A DNA stretch of 64,000 nt, taken from contig CM073591.1 in NCBI GenBank assembly GCA_037074705.1, forward strand, positions 77,358,532 to 77,422,531, given 5' to 3'. Shown one piece after another: positions 1 through 10,791 of the stretch. Position 1 is the stretch's first letter. Each line of letters opens with the position of its first letter. The notes below the pieces were generated by a model that was not told the DNA's origin, searched no databases, and saw nothing but the letters and a program-made list of their open reading frames with translations. This stretch comes from Zhengitettix transpicula. Lineage: Eukaryota > Arthropoda > Insecta > Orthoptera > Tetrigidae. A program made the translations under genes and the position numbers.

Positions 1-404
1 GAAAAATTTTCTTTGGCTACAAACAAATCCGTTAAACATAACGGTGAAGAAAGAACAACAGGAATTATCAATAAAAAAAATTCAGAATAATTTTTCCATT
101 TCTAAGGTACGTAACTAGATTTTGCACAAAATAAATATAGTTATCAGAATGGAAACATGGTGCATATTCATAAGGGAGAAAGGTTCTCGTGTCAATTCAT
201 ATACGAGTTATTACTCTATTTTAAAAGAGTTGACATAGAATTAGCAGGCCTCAAAATAGAGAGATGTGATATTTTGTCAATACCATGTAAATAATTTAAC
301 TGTAATATAACAGCCAGAAGATCGATTCTTATAAATCCAGTCATATAACGAAACGAAAATGAAAATATTTACGTCTGATTGAAAATAAAGAATGAAGGCT
401 TTTT

Positions 405-905
405 CGTACACGTGTTCTTTGCGACCAGGAAACAAACACTGTCGGGGTGAGACGCGTCTGCCACCACCAGAAGCGGGGGTGGACGGGAGTGGAAATATTT
501 AAACATGCTAAAACAGTCGATATTTCAGTCGGATAAATATTTTTAGGGGTCACAGATATTGATAGTGTTTCTACCGAATATATTGTCTGAAAAAATTTCC
601 ATCCTCTACACCCTGGGGAAAGAGCACCCTTAGGGTTTGGGGTGGAGAATACAAATCGACACCGGTGGAGCAAATTTCACCAAATTTCGTACACGTGTTT
701 TTTGCGACTAGAAAACAAACACTGTCGCGGTGAGACGCGTCTACCACCCCCAGAAGCGGAGGTGGACGGGGGTGGAAATATTTAAACACGCTAAAACAGC
801 CGATATTAGAGTTGAATAAATATTTTTAGGGGTCAAAGATATTGATAGTGTTCCTAACGATGCTATCTGAATATAATTTTCATCCCCTACACCCTGGGAA
901 AAGGA
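405..905. repeat. 283-base tandem duplication
   Basis: Two diverged head-to-tail copies start at 405 and 688, a period of 283 bases. Each opens with CGTACACGTG and carries GAGACGCGTCT about 30 bases in. Each continues through AATATTTAAAC and TTTTTAGGGGTCA and ends near CTACACCCTGGG. The second copy is cut short around 905. Open frames here on the minus strand repeat the same peptide because of the duplication and are not genes. The CACGTG palindrome and the GC-rich core stand out against AT-rich flanks. This is probably a short tandem array or a fragment of an unclassified element. Confidence 0.75.
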
Positions 906-1522
906 TCTCTCTGCAGCACAGCCCAAAACTTTCTGATATTTGAGAGTATTTTATTTTTTCTGGGGCTTATTGTAATTGATTTAGACGATCTAATACTGCA
1001 TCTATAATTGCTATAAAATTAGTAATGTTTTATGTTTTTAAAAAATTCCCTAAAATATTTTATAACATTTTTATTACTATTATTATTATAGTTTACCAAG
1101 ATAGTCTCAAACTGTATATAAAACAATATTTTAATGTTAAATACTACTGTTTCTATAAGGTTTTTAACCACAGCGTAAAGTTTTTAAGACTGTTTATAAG
1201 TAAAAAAAGGAAACAAATATTTAAAGAATAATTTGAAAATGTATTAAATCGACATTTATGTGTTCGTAAGAAGTGCAATGTTTTTGACTAATATGTATGA
1301 TGAAGTGAATAAACACAATGAATATAAATTTTAAAAAACCTTCAAACTAATCCCATAACGTTGATTCATTTAATTTAAAAATGTTCTCCATGTCGTCAGA
1401 AATGTTATACAAATATCTGGGTGAATTTTCATTTGTTATGATAATATAAACATCACTGTAGATAAAATTCGCGGGTCTCAACCCGGGCCAATTGTTTTTT
1501 GAATAACAACGTTTCGACGGCA
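906..1522. other. AT-rich spacer without a gene
   Basis: No gene is supported. A 68-codon frame at 1025-1231 is very A+T-rich, low in complexity and matches no family I know. A 12-base inverted repeat, TAGATAAAATTC at 1458-1469 and its complement near 1539-1550, encloses the motif AACGTTTCGACGG that recurs elsewhere in the window. Confidence 0.5.
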
Positions 1523-2448
1523 ATTAATCAGGAAAGGAGAATTTTATCTACAACAGATTCACCGGGAAAGTCGTCGTTCTCTAATGAACGTCACCATTTA
1601 TACAATGACCAACGTCAGAGACCGTTTCATGAGAGAGAACCAAAGACGTTATAATTGTTCCTCCTCGTATCCTGATGATTCTTGTAACCTGAAACACGCA
1701 ATACTGAAAGACAAATAGTGAAACAGGCTATTTGAGGGTAATCCACAATTAAGCAATAGCGTTGGCAGGGACGGAAAGGGGACATACGGAAGGGAGAATA
1801 CGGTAGCTCCTGGTTATAGTTTAAGAATCCTACCCGGCATTCGCTTAATGTGTTACTAGAGAAATCAGTTCTAGGTACGTCGGTGTCTTGGTACTTGTCC
1901 CTCGTTATTCCGAATACTTGAGATGGGGTTAGCTGTGGGGACACAGCATTCCCGATTTGGAGGCAGCTGGCCGACGGTTCCAATGATAACAGTGGACAAT
2001 TCTCGTCGTGTGCCCAACGTTTGAAACTCTGAATCGTACACCTCACAAAATTGATCCGGGTGTCATGTCTGATGGTGAACCATTATTCAAAACGAAAGGG
2101 AAGAAAGTATGCCCGAAGGTAGCCTCCTCCTACCCTACATAAAGGTTCCGTCTGCGACAACTATTTTCCAGATCGTACCAGTTCTAATCCCTCTACCAGG
2201 TTTGGTACGCATAAAATGGGCGTCAAAAATCAATATGTTGCAACAGAAAAAATAATAATGGCATAAACCACAAAATTTAAAGATAAAGACAAATTTTAAA
2301 AGTGGAGAAACCAATCCTAAGACGTACACTTTTCTAATGTGCGAAACGACGTTTAGAGTAAATAAATGTTTATGAACCATTATCCTCATGATAAAAAAGG
2401 GATATTGAGACAAAAAAAATGTGTTTATTGTTATTAATCAGGAAAGGA
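1523..2448. mobile_element. Insertion bounded by identical 16-mers
   Basis: The 16-mer ATTAATCAGGAAAGGA occurs at 1523-1538 and again, identically, at 2433-2448. About 0.9 kb lies between. The interior contains a minus-strand copy of dispersed repeat family A. A 16-base perfect direct repeat at this spacing is unlikely by chance and looks like a target-site duplication left by a retroposed insert. No transposase or reverse transcriptase is visible inside, so the mechanism is inferred. Confidence 0.45.
1690..2130 (-). repeat. Family A dispersed repeat, copy 1
   Basis: Read on the minus strand, this copy shares ordered blocks with the copies at 4250-4720 and 42180-42600. The blocks are GGCTACCTTC, a GAGGTGTAC-like block, the TTGGAAC/GGCCAGCTG block, TCCCCACAGC, GGGACAAGTAC, a TTAAGCGAATG block and a final GATTACCCTCA. 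It is GC-richer than its flanks and has no convincing coding frame or terminal inverted repeats. It is a non-autonomous repeat, possibly SINE-like. The 139-codon open frame at 1627-2046 is carried by this repeat and is not a gene. Confidence 0.65.
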
Positions 2449-4249
2449 TGAAGAAATGCGATTCCACGCTAGTAGCTCTCAGGAAGTGTTCCCACTGCAA
2501 AGGCATGAGTTTATGACTTCTGAAGTAAACGCTAGTTACATGTTTTCTCCCCACATATATTTCATTTTTTATGTTTGTCGATTAAATGTTGCATTCAGTC
2601 TAATAAAAAAATTTATTTGCTATTTACCTGAATTTCGTGTGATTTTATATGGGTGAAATGAATGAGCGTCACTTCCACCATAAAGGCATAATACCGGTCA
2701 TTCATAATGTTTTCTAAAACTGTTTTCTGAAGAAGAAAAAACACTAATTTGAATAAGTCCCATTCAGTTGTTTACAAAGAGCAACTTTTATAGATAGATT
2801 TATTTAATTGCATTGGCAATGCTCGCTGTCAATTTTAAACGCGTGTACAAATTGCAACAACACTTGGTAAAGATATTCTTAAAAACACAAGAAACGGTAC
2901 TGTTGGGGTGAGAAACCCCTAGCATAAATGGGGGAATAATTATAATTGAAAAACGTGATAATTTTGTGTTAAATTACTGCGCGTCATGACGTTACGCGAT
3001 ACAGAGACGTTACTACGCGACGAACAAGGTAAATAGTTCCCTTTTTCCGTAATGAAATAAAGCATAAATATTTACATTGAATAAAAAGTATAACTTTATC
3101 CGGCAATACTCTATCGAATGATAATAAAAATAATACGAAATATTTTATGTTGCGGAAGTTAATTTTCTGCCATATTAATGACTCCAATATGGCAACTATT
3201 TGTTTACATTATGAATATAACTAGGAATTTCATCAATTAATCTTTCGTAATGTCTGAAGTCTGAAGGACAATTATATCCTCCACTACTCAAGGAGTATAT
3301 TTAAGAAGAAATTCGGAGGTATGTTAGTTGGGATTGATGTAATAAAAATTAATATATTTTATAGCTGCTAAATTAAAGTATGTTAAGAACTAGGAACATT
3401 TAGATTTAGGTTAAATCAATTCTTGGCTAAAGATTAATATACAATTAAATACTTTTTCGGGTTTATATAAATAAGTACACAGGCAACGCCGGGCACCCAG
3501 CTAATATAAAATAAATATGGAAAAAATAGTTTCATTATACCCATAAATCTCTATATTTAATGCTAACAAAGTTTAACTATCATTAAGACTATAAATGGCG
3601 TGCTACAGTTCTCTGCACTTTACTTCACTGCAGTTCCATAAAGGTGAAACTGAATTTCTTGAAACATACCCTTATTAAAATATTAATTTATTTTCCGACT
3701 TTATTCAATTTTATTAATAGAAATCTTATTATATTTATAATAAATCCCCATCATAATTCGTTAATCTTCTTTTGAATAGTTTTACACTTTGTGGGCACGA
3801 CTCTAACACTGTTCCTCAACGATTATGAGTTTTAGTAAATAATCTCGAAATTTATGCATGTAGCATGTGAAACTCCTTGTGATACCTTTACGCCGATCTG
3901 ACCTACTCCGTCGCCTGCGACTGGAGATAAAATACGGAGGACGCATATTTACAACAGATAAAATTAACAAAGAACACACATACAGGAAACGGAAATAAAG
4001 ATTCGCACTTTATAGATTGCTAGACAAACTTTTTGCGAGTTCTGCTTCTAATTTCCTTTAATTATTCTAGACTAGAAGAACTTCTCACCATCATTTAGAC
4101 ACAGAAAGCCTAAAAATGTGTTTCTCCCTAAAAGCAAAGGTTTTTTATTTACTACCAATCGAAACATCTGTCAATAACTCGTTTACTTCTCACCGTTTCA
4201 ATAATCTCTTCTCTATATATATGCCCTCGGATTACACAGATGTATTCCC
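2449..4249. other. AT-rich spacer, no gene recognised
   Basis: No supported coding region. Short frames at 2456-2656 and 2984-3187 lack recognisable motifs. The only structured piece is the Helitron-like end near 3504, listed separately. Confidence 0.5.
3470..3504 (+). mobile_element. Helitron-like 3' terminus (candidate)
   Basis: The stretch contains CAGGCAACGCCGGGCACC followed by CAGCTAA and then T. A short GC-rich inverted segment just ahead of a CTAA (CTRR) end, next to T, is the usual signature of a Helitron 3' end. Related tracts end near 10680 and 26378. No Rep/helicase coding sequence is present, so any element would be non-autonomous or a fragment. Confidence 0.3.
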
Positions 4250-4720
4250 AGGAGGAGCCTTTTAGGAGAGATACGAAGGGGCTACCATTGGGTATGCCTT
4301 TTCCTCTCCGTTTTTGAACTAAGGTTCCCACAAGCCGAGGCACCTCGGCCTGTTTTGAGAGGTGTATGTTCCGGGATCACAGACACCTTGGGCATACGGT
4401 AAGAGTTGTTCGCTGTTTCCATTGGAACAGTCGGCCAGCTGTCTCCTATACTGGTCGAGGTACGGAGAAGGGAATGCTGCTTCCCCACAGCAAACTCTTC
4501 TCCCGCTACCGGAAGGGCGTGGGACAAGTACCCAATGCCCGACCTACCTGATGCAAATTTTTTCTAGGGTTTTCCCTGCATTACATTTAGGCGAATGCCC
4601 GGGGGCCCTATTTAACCCTTGGCTACCTTCCTCTACCCTTCCGCATCCCCCCTTTCAAATCCCTTCCTATGCTGTTAAAGGGGTGTTGCCACTATGTTGA
4701 TTACCCTCATGTAACCTGTT
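4250..4720 (+). repeat. Family A dispersed repeat, copy 2
   Basis: This is the best preserved plus-strand copy of the family. Ordered blocks include GGGGCTACCATTGGG, GAGAGGTGTATG, CATACGGTAAGAGTTGT, the CCATTGGAACAGTCGGCCAG block, TCCCCACAGCAAACTC, GGGACAAGTACC, CATTTAGGCGAATG, GGCTACCTTCCTC and CCTATGCTGTTAAAGGGG, ending near GATTACCCTCATG. Overlapping open frames on both strands (112, 81 and 61 codons) reflect its GC-rich composition and are not genes. A run of twelve C follows at 4722-4733. Confidence 0.7.
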
Positions 4721-4733
4721 ACCCCCCCCCCCC

Positions 4734-7000
4734 AATCAGGCGATATAAACTCCCAAAATAATTATCTGTGCATTAAACTTATTATTATTTCAAATCTCGA
4801 TTAACTTATTACTATAAGAAGATTTAGCCTTATAAGTTCCCCTTATTTATATGCATTTAGCTTTATTTTCCTTTTATTCTAAAAATGACACAAAGAAAAA
4901 TCTTGTTTCAAGTTACATTACAGAAAATATATTTTAATAGTTATAAATGTGATTTGAGTTATATGTATCTGTGTGTGTATGTGAAAAGTAAGTCACCAAA
5001 TTTAAAAAAATTAATTACGAAAAAAATTATTGCAAAATAAATTACATTCACTTAGTTCAAATTTGATATGAAAAACATTTCCACTCGCGGAATTCCAGCC
5101 GTTATTGCGGCTTGTGATTCCAATTAGCGCTCGTAGTGTTCGATCAGCTTCTGATTTGTCATGCTTCGATGTCCTAAAGTTAATAAGATTGAATGCTACC
5201 GTTTCCAATGCTTTGAAGTATCAACCTCAATACTCCTTACTGTTGCCTTCGAAACCACAAGCACGTCCTCCCTGCTATATGTAAATAATTCTCTCTCTTA
5301 AAATCTTGCCATTTTCTGGCCCATTTCAAGTAGCGAGTGGAAAATGAGAGTTGCACATTTAAACTCACATCAACAAACAAAAACTGTGATGAGTGGTACA
5401 GTCATTACAAATGTGATGATACATCTAATGACAGCGGAACTGCGTCCAGGTAGGTAGCTTTCAACAAATCGAAATGGCAATGTATTGACCAAGTGTTGGA
5501 ATTCGGACTTGCCGGGCCATCAAATCACAGTCTGAGATTTCGAAAATAGCGAAACTCATACTGTGTTCAAACGTGATCTGTACTGACAAGTTAAAACTCC
5601 ATAGATCCAAACAGGTAGAATGAGTGAGTAGTTTTGAGCTACGACGGGAAATGTGGGATCCGAAAGATGATCAGCTCGTTGACATCAGGTTTCTCGTGAA
5701 ACTTAAAAACATTATTACAATAGATGGGACTCTCGCATTCACTGCCGCAAATGTTTTGACAGCGAAGGAATATTGGAATTACTAAGACGTCTCTAATATG
5801 TTTACGGAATATTTTCTAAATACACCCTATTACTAAACTTAATGAAAAGTTAGGTTACCGCAATAAACACTATTTGCACAATTGCTCTCATTAGCAATAT
5901 TAAAACCCCAAATTAATACGTACAATTATTCAAGGCGAACAGAAACCGATCTTATCCCTTTGTAGATGTCGTAGGACTTCGACCGATATGGTGCCCACGA
6001 CGACAGTACCTCTGGTAGCAGTTTTGGTCCCCTTAGTTACTAACAATAAGTATTTGACCTTTAGCATACCTTGCCGAACACAGCTATAAATTTCAGGTTC
6101 AGAAACCCATGCAAAACTGCAAGTCGCTTGAGACAGACGCATTCTTTTAAGGGTGATTACATTGCTCGACTAACAAAATTTTCGCATTCTACTATATCCA
6201 GTGTTTATTCTGATTTTGAAGTTATTGGCAATGGCATTATGAGAACCAATTACGAAGGTATCAATAGCCGACTCCCTGGAATGGACTGTATTTAGTAGGT
6301 TCATTTCTATACGGATAGTCTTGGCATAATTTTAACATCCTCCAAGTTATAAATCGAGGTCTCCAAGTGTTATATTGCCAAGAACTCAAAAATTGTTTAA
6401 GAAGGGTATTACAACCTTGAGGCGCTCCTTTATATGTTGTCCTCAAACCTTCCAGATATGGATGATGTATGTGAGCGCACTATTGATAATGAGCAAGCAA
6501 TGAATACGAAGGAACGAAGCTAATTTACAAATTAACACACCAGACGTAAAAATAAGCAGAATAAATAGCATACCTATCTCCTTATCAGTCAACGTCGAAG
6601 ATAATTGTTATCCAGTTTAAATTCGGTATCTTACCAAATTGATAGTTCAATGAACTCGATCCTAAACTTATAAAATATTCTAACTCTTTCTAGGTGAAAA
6701 TACCTTTTTATATACTTGTGACCTATGTTTAAAAATGTTTGATCTATAGTGAAACGATTGTTTTGCCATTTTCATCTAGTTTTATTTTGACAAGTTCTCC
6801 AATCTCAGCTGGGTAGTTTATTCCGTTTGTTATAAACTGAATAAGATAGTGAAGTTTTCGACTTCTTGTGTAGTTGTTCGGTTTTTTTGGCAGATATTGT
6901 TCTAGGTCTATCTGAAAGCTTTCCCATTCAGTAGTTTTGTTGGTTAGGCTGGATCTGGTTTCCCTATTTTAACTTCAAAGTGATTGGAGTCCAAATCAAA
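4734..7000. other. Spacer with no recognisable gene
   Basis: There are several frames of 60-81 codons on both strands (near 5011, 5930, 6071 and 6261). None shows a known domain, and they overlap on opposite strands. The stretch probably consists of decayed mobile DNA, but I cannot name a family. Confidence 0.4.
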
Positions 7001-7017
7001 CTTATCTTCAACTTAAG

Positions 7018-8640
7018 TTGAAGTTTGTGGCTACTTTTCTGATGCTGAAGAAGTCTAGATCAGCGTTTTTATTAATATCTGTGGGCCACTCTCTTTCAAC
7101 AAGTCCATCTAAGATCATCCTCTCCCAAAAATTGAAGAACTTATTTCACAAGTATCAAAATATGAAATATTCAGTACCATTGACCTTAAAAGTGCACACC
7201 ATCAAGTACAAATCAAACGTATGGAGAAACTTTGTACTGCAATTGAGGCTGACGGTAAGCTTTATCAATTTCGATGTGTCCCATTTGGTTTTACAAATGG
7301 AGTTGCTAGTTTTCAGAGAACTAGTGATAAAATAATTGCAGGTGAAGCTTTAGAAGTTATATTTCCATATTTTGATGTTACAATCTGAAGTCTGACAGCC
7401 ACTGCTTCTTTAGCTACCATTCAAAATTATATACCATTCCGTGTTGAGACTGATGCTTCAGATTTTGCCTATAGCTTTCTTCTCTAGAACATTAAATGGT
7501 TCTGAACGAAACCATTCTTCTATTGAAAAAGAAGCCTATGCAATTGTGGAATCATTAAGACACTATTTAATTGGTAGGCATTTTGAAGTTTTTACAGATC
7601 AAAGATCAGTTGCATTCATGTTTGATCAACATCACAGTGACAAAATTAAAAATGAAAAGATTATGCGCTGGAGATTGGATCTTGCTTGCTTCAAATTTGA
7701 CAATATAAATCGCCCAGGAAACAAAAATGCATCAGCCGATACTCTGTCAAGAATAACTGCTGCCATTTGCCCAGAAGTCAATTTAATAATTCTGTGTTAC
7801 CCTGGAATTACTCGAATTTACAATTGGATCAGATCCAAGAACATGCCCTTCTCTTTAGACGACATTAAAAGGATTACAAACTCATGTCACTTTTGCAATG
7901 AAGTAATTTCTGTAAAAATGAAGGAAAATTAATCAAAGCAACAAGTCCTTTTGAAAGGTTGAATATAGATTTCAAAGGTCTATTGCACACAGTATTCAGT
8001 AATCATTTTCTGTTAACTATTGTGGATGAATTTTCAAGATTACCCTTTGCAATACCTTGTTCTGATATTACAGCCACTACAGTCATTGCTCATTAACAAA
8101 ATATATTCTCACTGTTTCGGATGCCAGCATACATTCATTCTGACAGAGGATCATCTTTCATGTCACAAGAATTAAAAACCTTCTCGACTTCTCTGGGTAT
8201 AGCGATGAGCAGAACTACTGCTTATAACTTCAGGGTAATGGTCAGGTTGAAAGGTACTCTGGCATTATATGGAAAACAATTCAGCTTGCTCTAAATTCAA
8301 GAAAGATGGCAATTTGACATTGGGAGCAAGAACTACAGCCCACTTTACACTCTATTTGCACTCTCCTATGTACAGCAACCAATGCTACACCTCATGAACA
8401 AATGTTTACCCATGCAAAAAAATCTTTTAATCATTGCTCTCTACCCACTTGGCTATCCCATCCTGGTCCAATACTAATGAGGAACCATGTATGACTTAAT
8501 AAGTATGAGCCTATTGTGCAGGAAGTAGAGCTCATTGAGGAAAATCCAGATTATGCTCATGTTAGACTCCCTGATGGATGGGAAACCAGTGTTTCTATAC
8601 ATCACTTGGCACCAAGAGGATAAAATATTACATCTATCAA
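7018..8640 (+). pseudogene. Decayed Ty3/gypsy pol (RT, RNase H, integrase)
   Basis: Translated pieces in changing frames follow the gypsy pol order. Reverse transcriptase near 7100-7320 shows FSTIDLKSAHHQV and PFGFTNGVASFQR. RNase H near 7441-7760 shows ETDASDF, then KEAYAIVESLRHYLIGRHF, a DQRS block and ADTLSRI. Integrase near 7880-8280 shows a CHFC zinc-binding piece, ERLNIDF, a TIVDEFSR block, an HSDRG block and NGQVERYSG. A C-terminal tail reaches about 8630. Part of RT containing the YxDD box is missing between about 7330 and 7440. Frames are broken by stops and shifts, so the element cannot move itself. The 163-codon open frame at 7441-7932 is the longest intact stretch. Confidence 0.85.
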
Positions 8641-8875
8641 TGGAAAACACGACATTTATGACAACCAGCTCCCTTCGTCTCACCTTCCTCATCAGAACTC
8701 TGAATTAGCTAATAAACTTCTCCATGATAATGTTCAGTCATCTCTTGGTAGTTCTGAATCTTCAGGGAGTCCTACAGAGGTACCAACAGAAGAGAATTTG
8801 CATGATGGAGCATCATTATGCCCCAGAATACAGAGGCACCAAACCCAACTATGAAATATTATTGGGCATTTGGTA

Positions 8876-9102
8876 GTACTGTGCTTATGTATTGTCTTTG
8901 GAGTTCTTATGTTACATGTTTATTGGCAACTGTATTGTTTGATAATGTGCTCAGTCTTTAGTTGATTAAATTGTGATTAGAGTAACACGTACGCTTATAA
9001 TAAAGCTTTAATCAACTAACGACTGAGTACATCATCAAACAATACAGTTGCCAATAAACATGTAACATAAGAACTCTAAAGACAATACACAAGCACAGTA
9101 GC
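8876..9102. repeat. Large palindrome of inverted LTR-like sequence
   Basis: A block of about 90 bases at 8876-8967 (starting TACTGTGCTTATG, ending TTTAGTTGATT) is repeated in reverse complement at 9010-9102 with few differences. A spacer of about 42 bases, containing AATAAAGC, separates the arms. It lies just after the gypsy pol remnant, so it may be two inverted LTR ends. Confidence 0.6.
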
Positions 9103-9132
9103 TGGTTTAATCTCTGTATACTTTGTGCTTAT

Positions 9133-9269
9133 TTTGATTTTAATGTACTCACTTGTTCTATTAAGAGTTTGCTTTGTTGTAGTTTTTCTTGCAGCCGACT
9201 AATCATTGTCTGCTCTGGAATTTGAGTCAGTTGTGTTGATTGTGAGGTACCATTATTCTGCCGATTCAT
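9133..9269 (-). pseudogene. Short gag-like coiled-coil remnant
   Basis: A 44-codon minus-strand frame begins with ATG at 9269. It is rich in Gln and Ser and holds a probable amphipathic helix (MISRLQEKLQQSKLLIEQV). It abuts the inverted LTR-like arm on the strand opposite to the pol remnant. A gag start from a second, inverted gypsy fragment would fit, but the homology is a guess from position and composition. Confidence 0.25.
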
Positions 9270-10791
9270 GTTTAACTGCACAGAAAACCTAACTGCCAAG
9301 TCAACTATCCTGGATTACAATGTACTCACTTATTTTAGTCAAATAACTTAAAAGATATTTGTCAGTAATCACTTTCGTAGTTATCACTCATATTTAAATG
9401 TTGTGTGTTCATAGTTTTTGATCTCACTAAGGCACAGCTCTTTATTGTCACACAGCTAAACCACAAATCTACTCTCCTCAAAGGGTTGCTCATGACTAAC
9501 CATTGAAAGGTGATCTAAATTGTGGCATTACCAGATATGTAATATTTTGGGAATAATTAAGAATTTGGAATATCACAGAGAAAAATTGTCAACTGCTCTT
9601 CTTTCAGCAGTTGTATGAGAATCGTCAAATCTTATTATGTATAGCAATCAATGAGATTTACCTTCATTCATTGTTCCAATACAAATATTTTGCCCTTAGT
9701 TCATTTGGTGAAGAGGCATGACAAAAAAGTGCACATCAGTTCAAGTTGAAAGGGAATATTTCTAACATTGATTACCATCATAACAATAATGTTGGAAATA
9801 GCTTTGGTTAACCTTAATATAAAGAAAAACCAATATATTGAACTTTGTCTTCATCTATAAGGCACTCACAATATCTTCGTACAGCTTTCCAACTTCTGGA
9901 TTTGCTCTGGGAGAGGCATACTGCACTCATAGCAATGAATTTTCTTGAGTTTTGAGAAGAGGTAACATCATTTGAGCATCTAAATTGCACTTAACACTTG
10001 ACACCAAGATATTTTAAATCTTTCGTCACAACAGAAGGTCCAAACTACGTGCCGACTAGGCATATATATAGAGTGGGGAAGGGGAAGAGGAGAGAGAGAA
10101 TTGTGTGGCCAAAGACTTGAACTCTTAACTAACAGATGCAATTACTGACAGGCGGCCAGAACTTGGCAGAAGAGTTGAACACATTTGCCAATAAAGTAAC
10201 TTACTCTTTAACTTTTCTAATAGCAAAATTACATTTGAATAAGCTCTATTCCATTTTAATGCAAAAAAAATTGTAATAAAAAATATAACTGATATTTTAA
10301 TATTAAAAACACAGGGGAGGGAACAGTGACTGGCACAAAGTGTCTTGAAGGAGGAAAGCACCTACAAAAACTGGAAATGTTTCCTGCTCTTAATTTCAGG
10401 TAAACTGTCTCTCTCCTCTGTCTGTATCAATCTTGACAATGTAACATCACCCTTACAATCTTTAGAAATGTATGTATGAATGTGTGTGTGCATTTTCAAC
10501 AAAGACTCAAAACTTGTGAGTCAATTTCAATCAAACTTTGTACACCTGCAACTCATAATTATAGGGGAAAAAATAGAAACCCTATTTAAGTTATGTATTC
10601 AGAATGGTGATAAATAATTAATTGTAATATATTAAAATATACCAAGTGATAAGTGCCCAGGCAATGCTGATCAATCATTTAGTACAAATATAAATGAAAA
10701 CGTAGAATATATCACATCTATCAAAAAATACAGAAACATACAACTTCATATAAAGGAATTTTCTTCACACATCTTCCATACATAATTAAAA
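9270..10791. other. Spacer downstream of UTP25
   Basis: No gene is supported. Near 10088-10160 the minus strand carries GGCCGCCTGTCAG followed 25 bases later by GAGTTCAAGTC, which loosely resemble the A and B boxes of a tRNA-derived SINE. A Helitron-like tract follows at 10470-10680. The UTP25 3' UTR must start at 10791, but I found no clear AATAAA on the minus strand close to the stop. Confidence 0.4.
10470..10680 (+). mobile_element. Helitron-like fragment (candidate)
   Basis: The tract contains TCAATTTCAATCAAACTTTGTACAC, a motif type common in insect non-autonomous elements. It ends with GTGCCCAGGCAATGCTGATCAA, a degraded version of the GC-rich terminus at 3482-3504. It is weak evidence on its own and is supported only by its likeness to the sites ending at 3504 and 26378. 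Confidence 0.25.

Noticed and set aside
7018..7335. 105-codon frame at the start of the gypsy remnant
   Set aside because: The RT motifs are in a different frame here; this frame is incidental.
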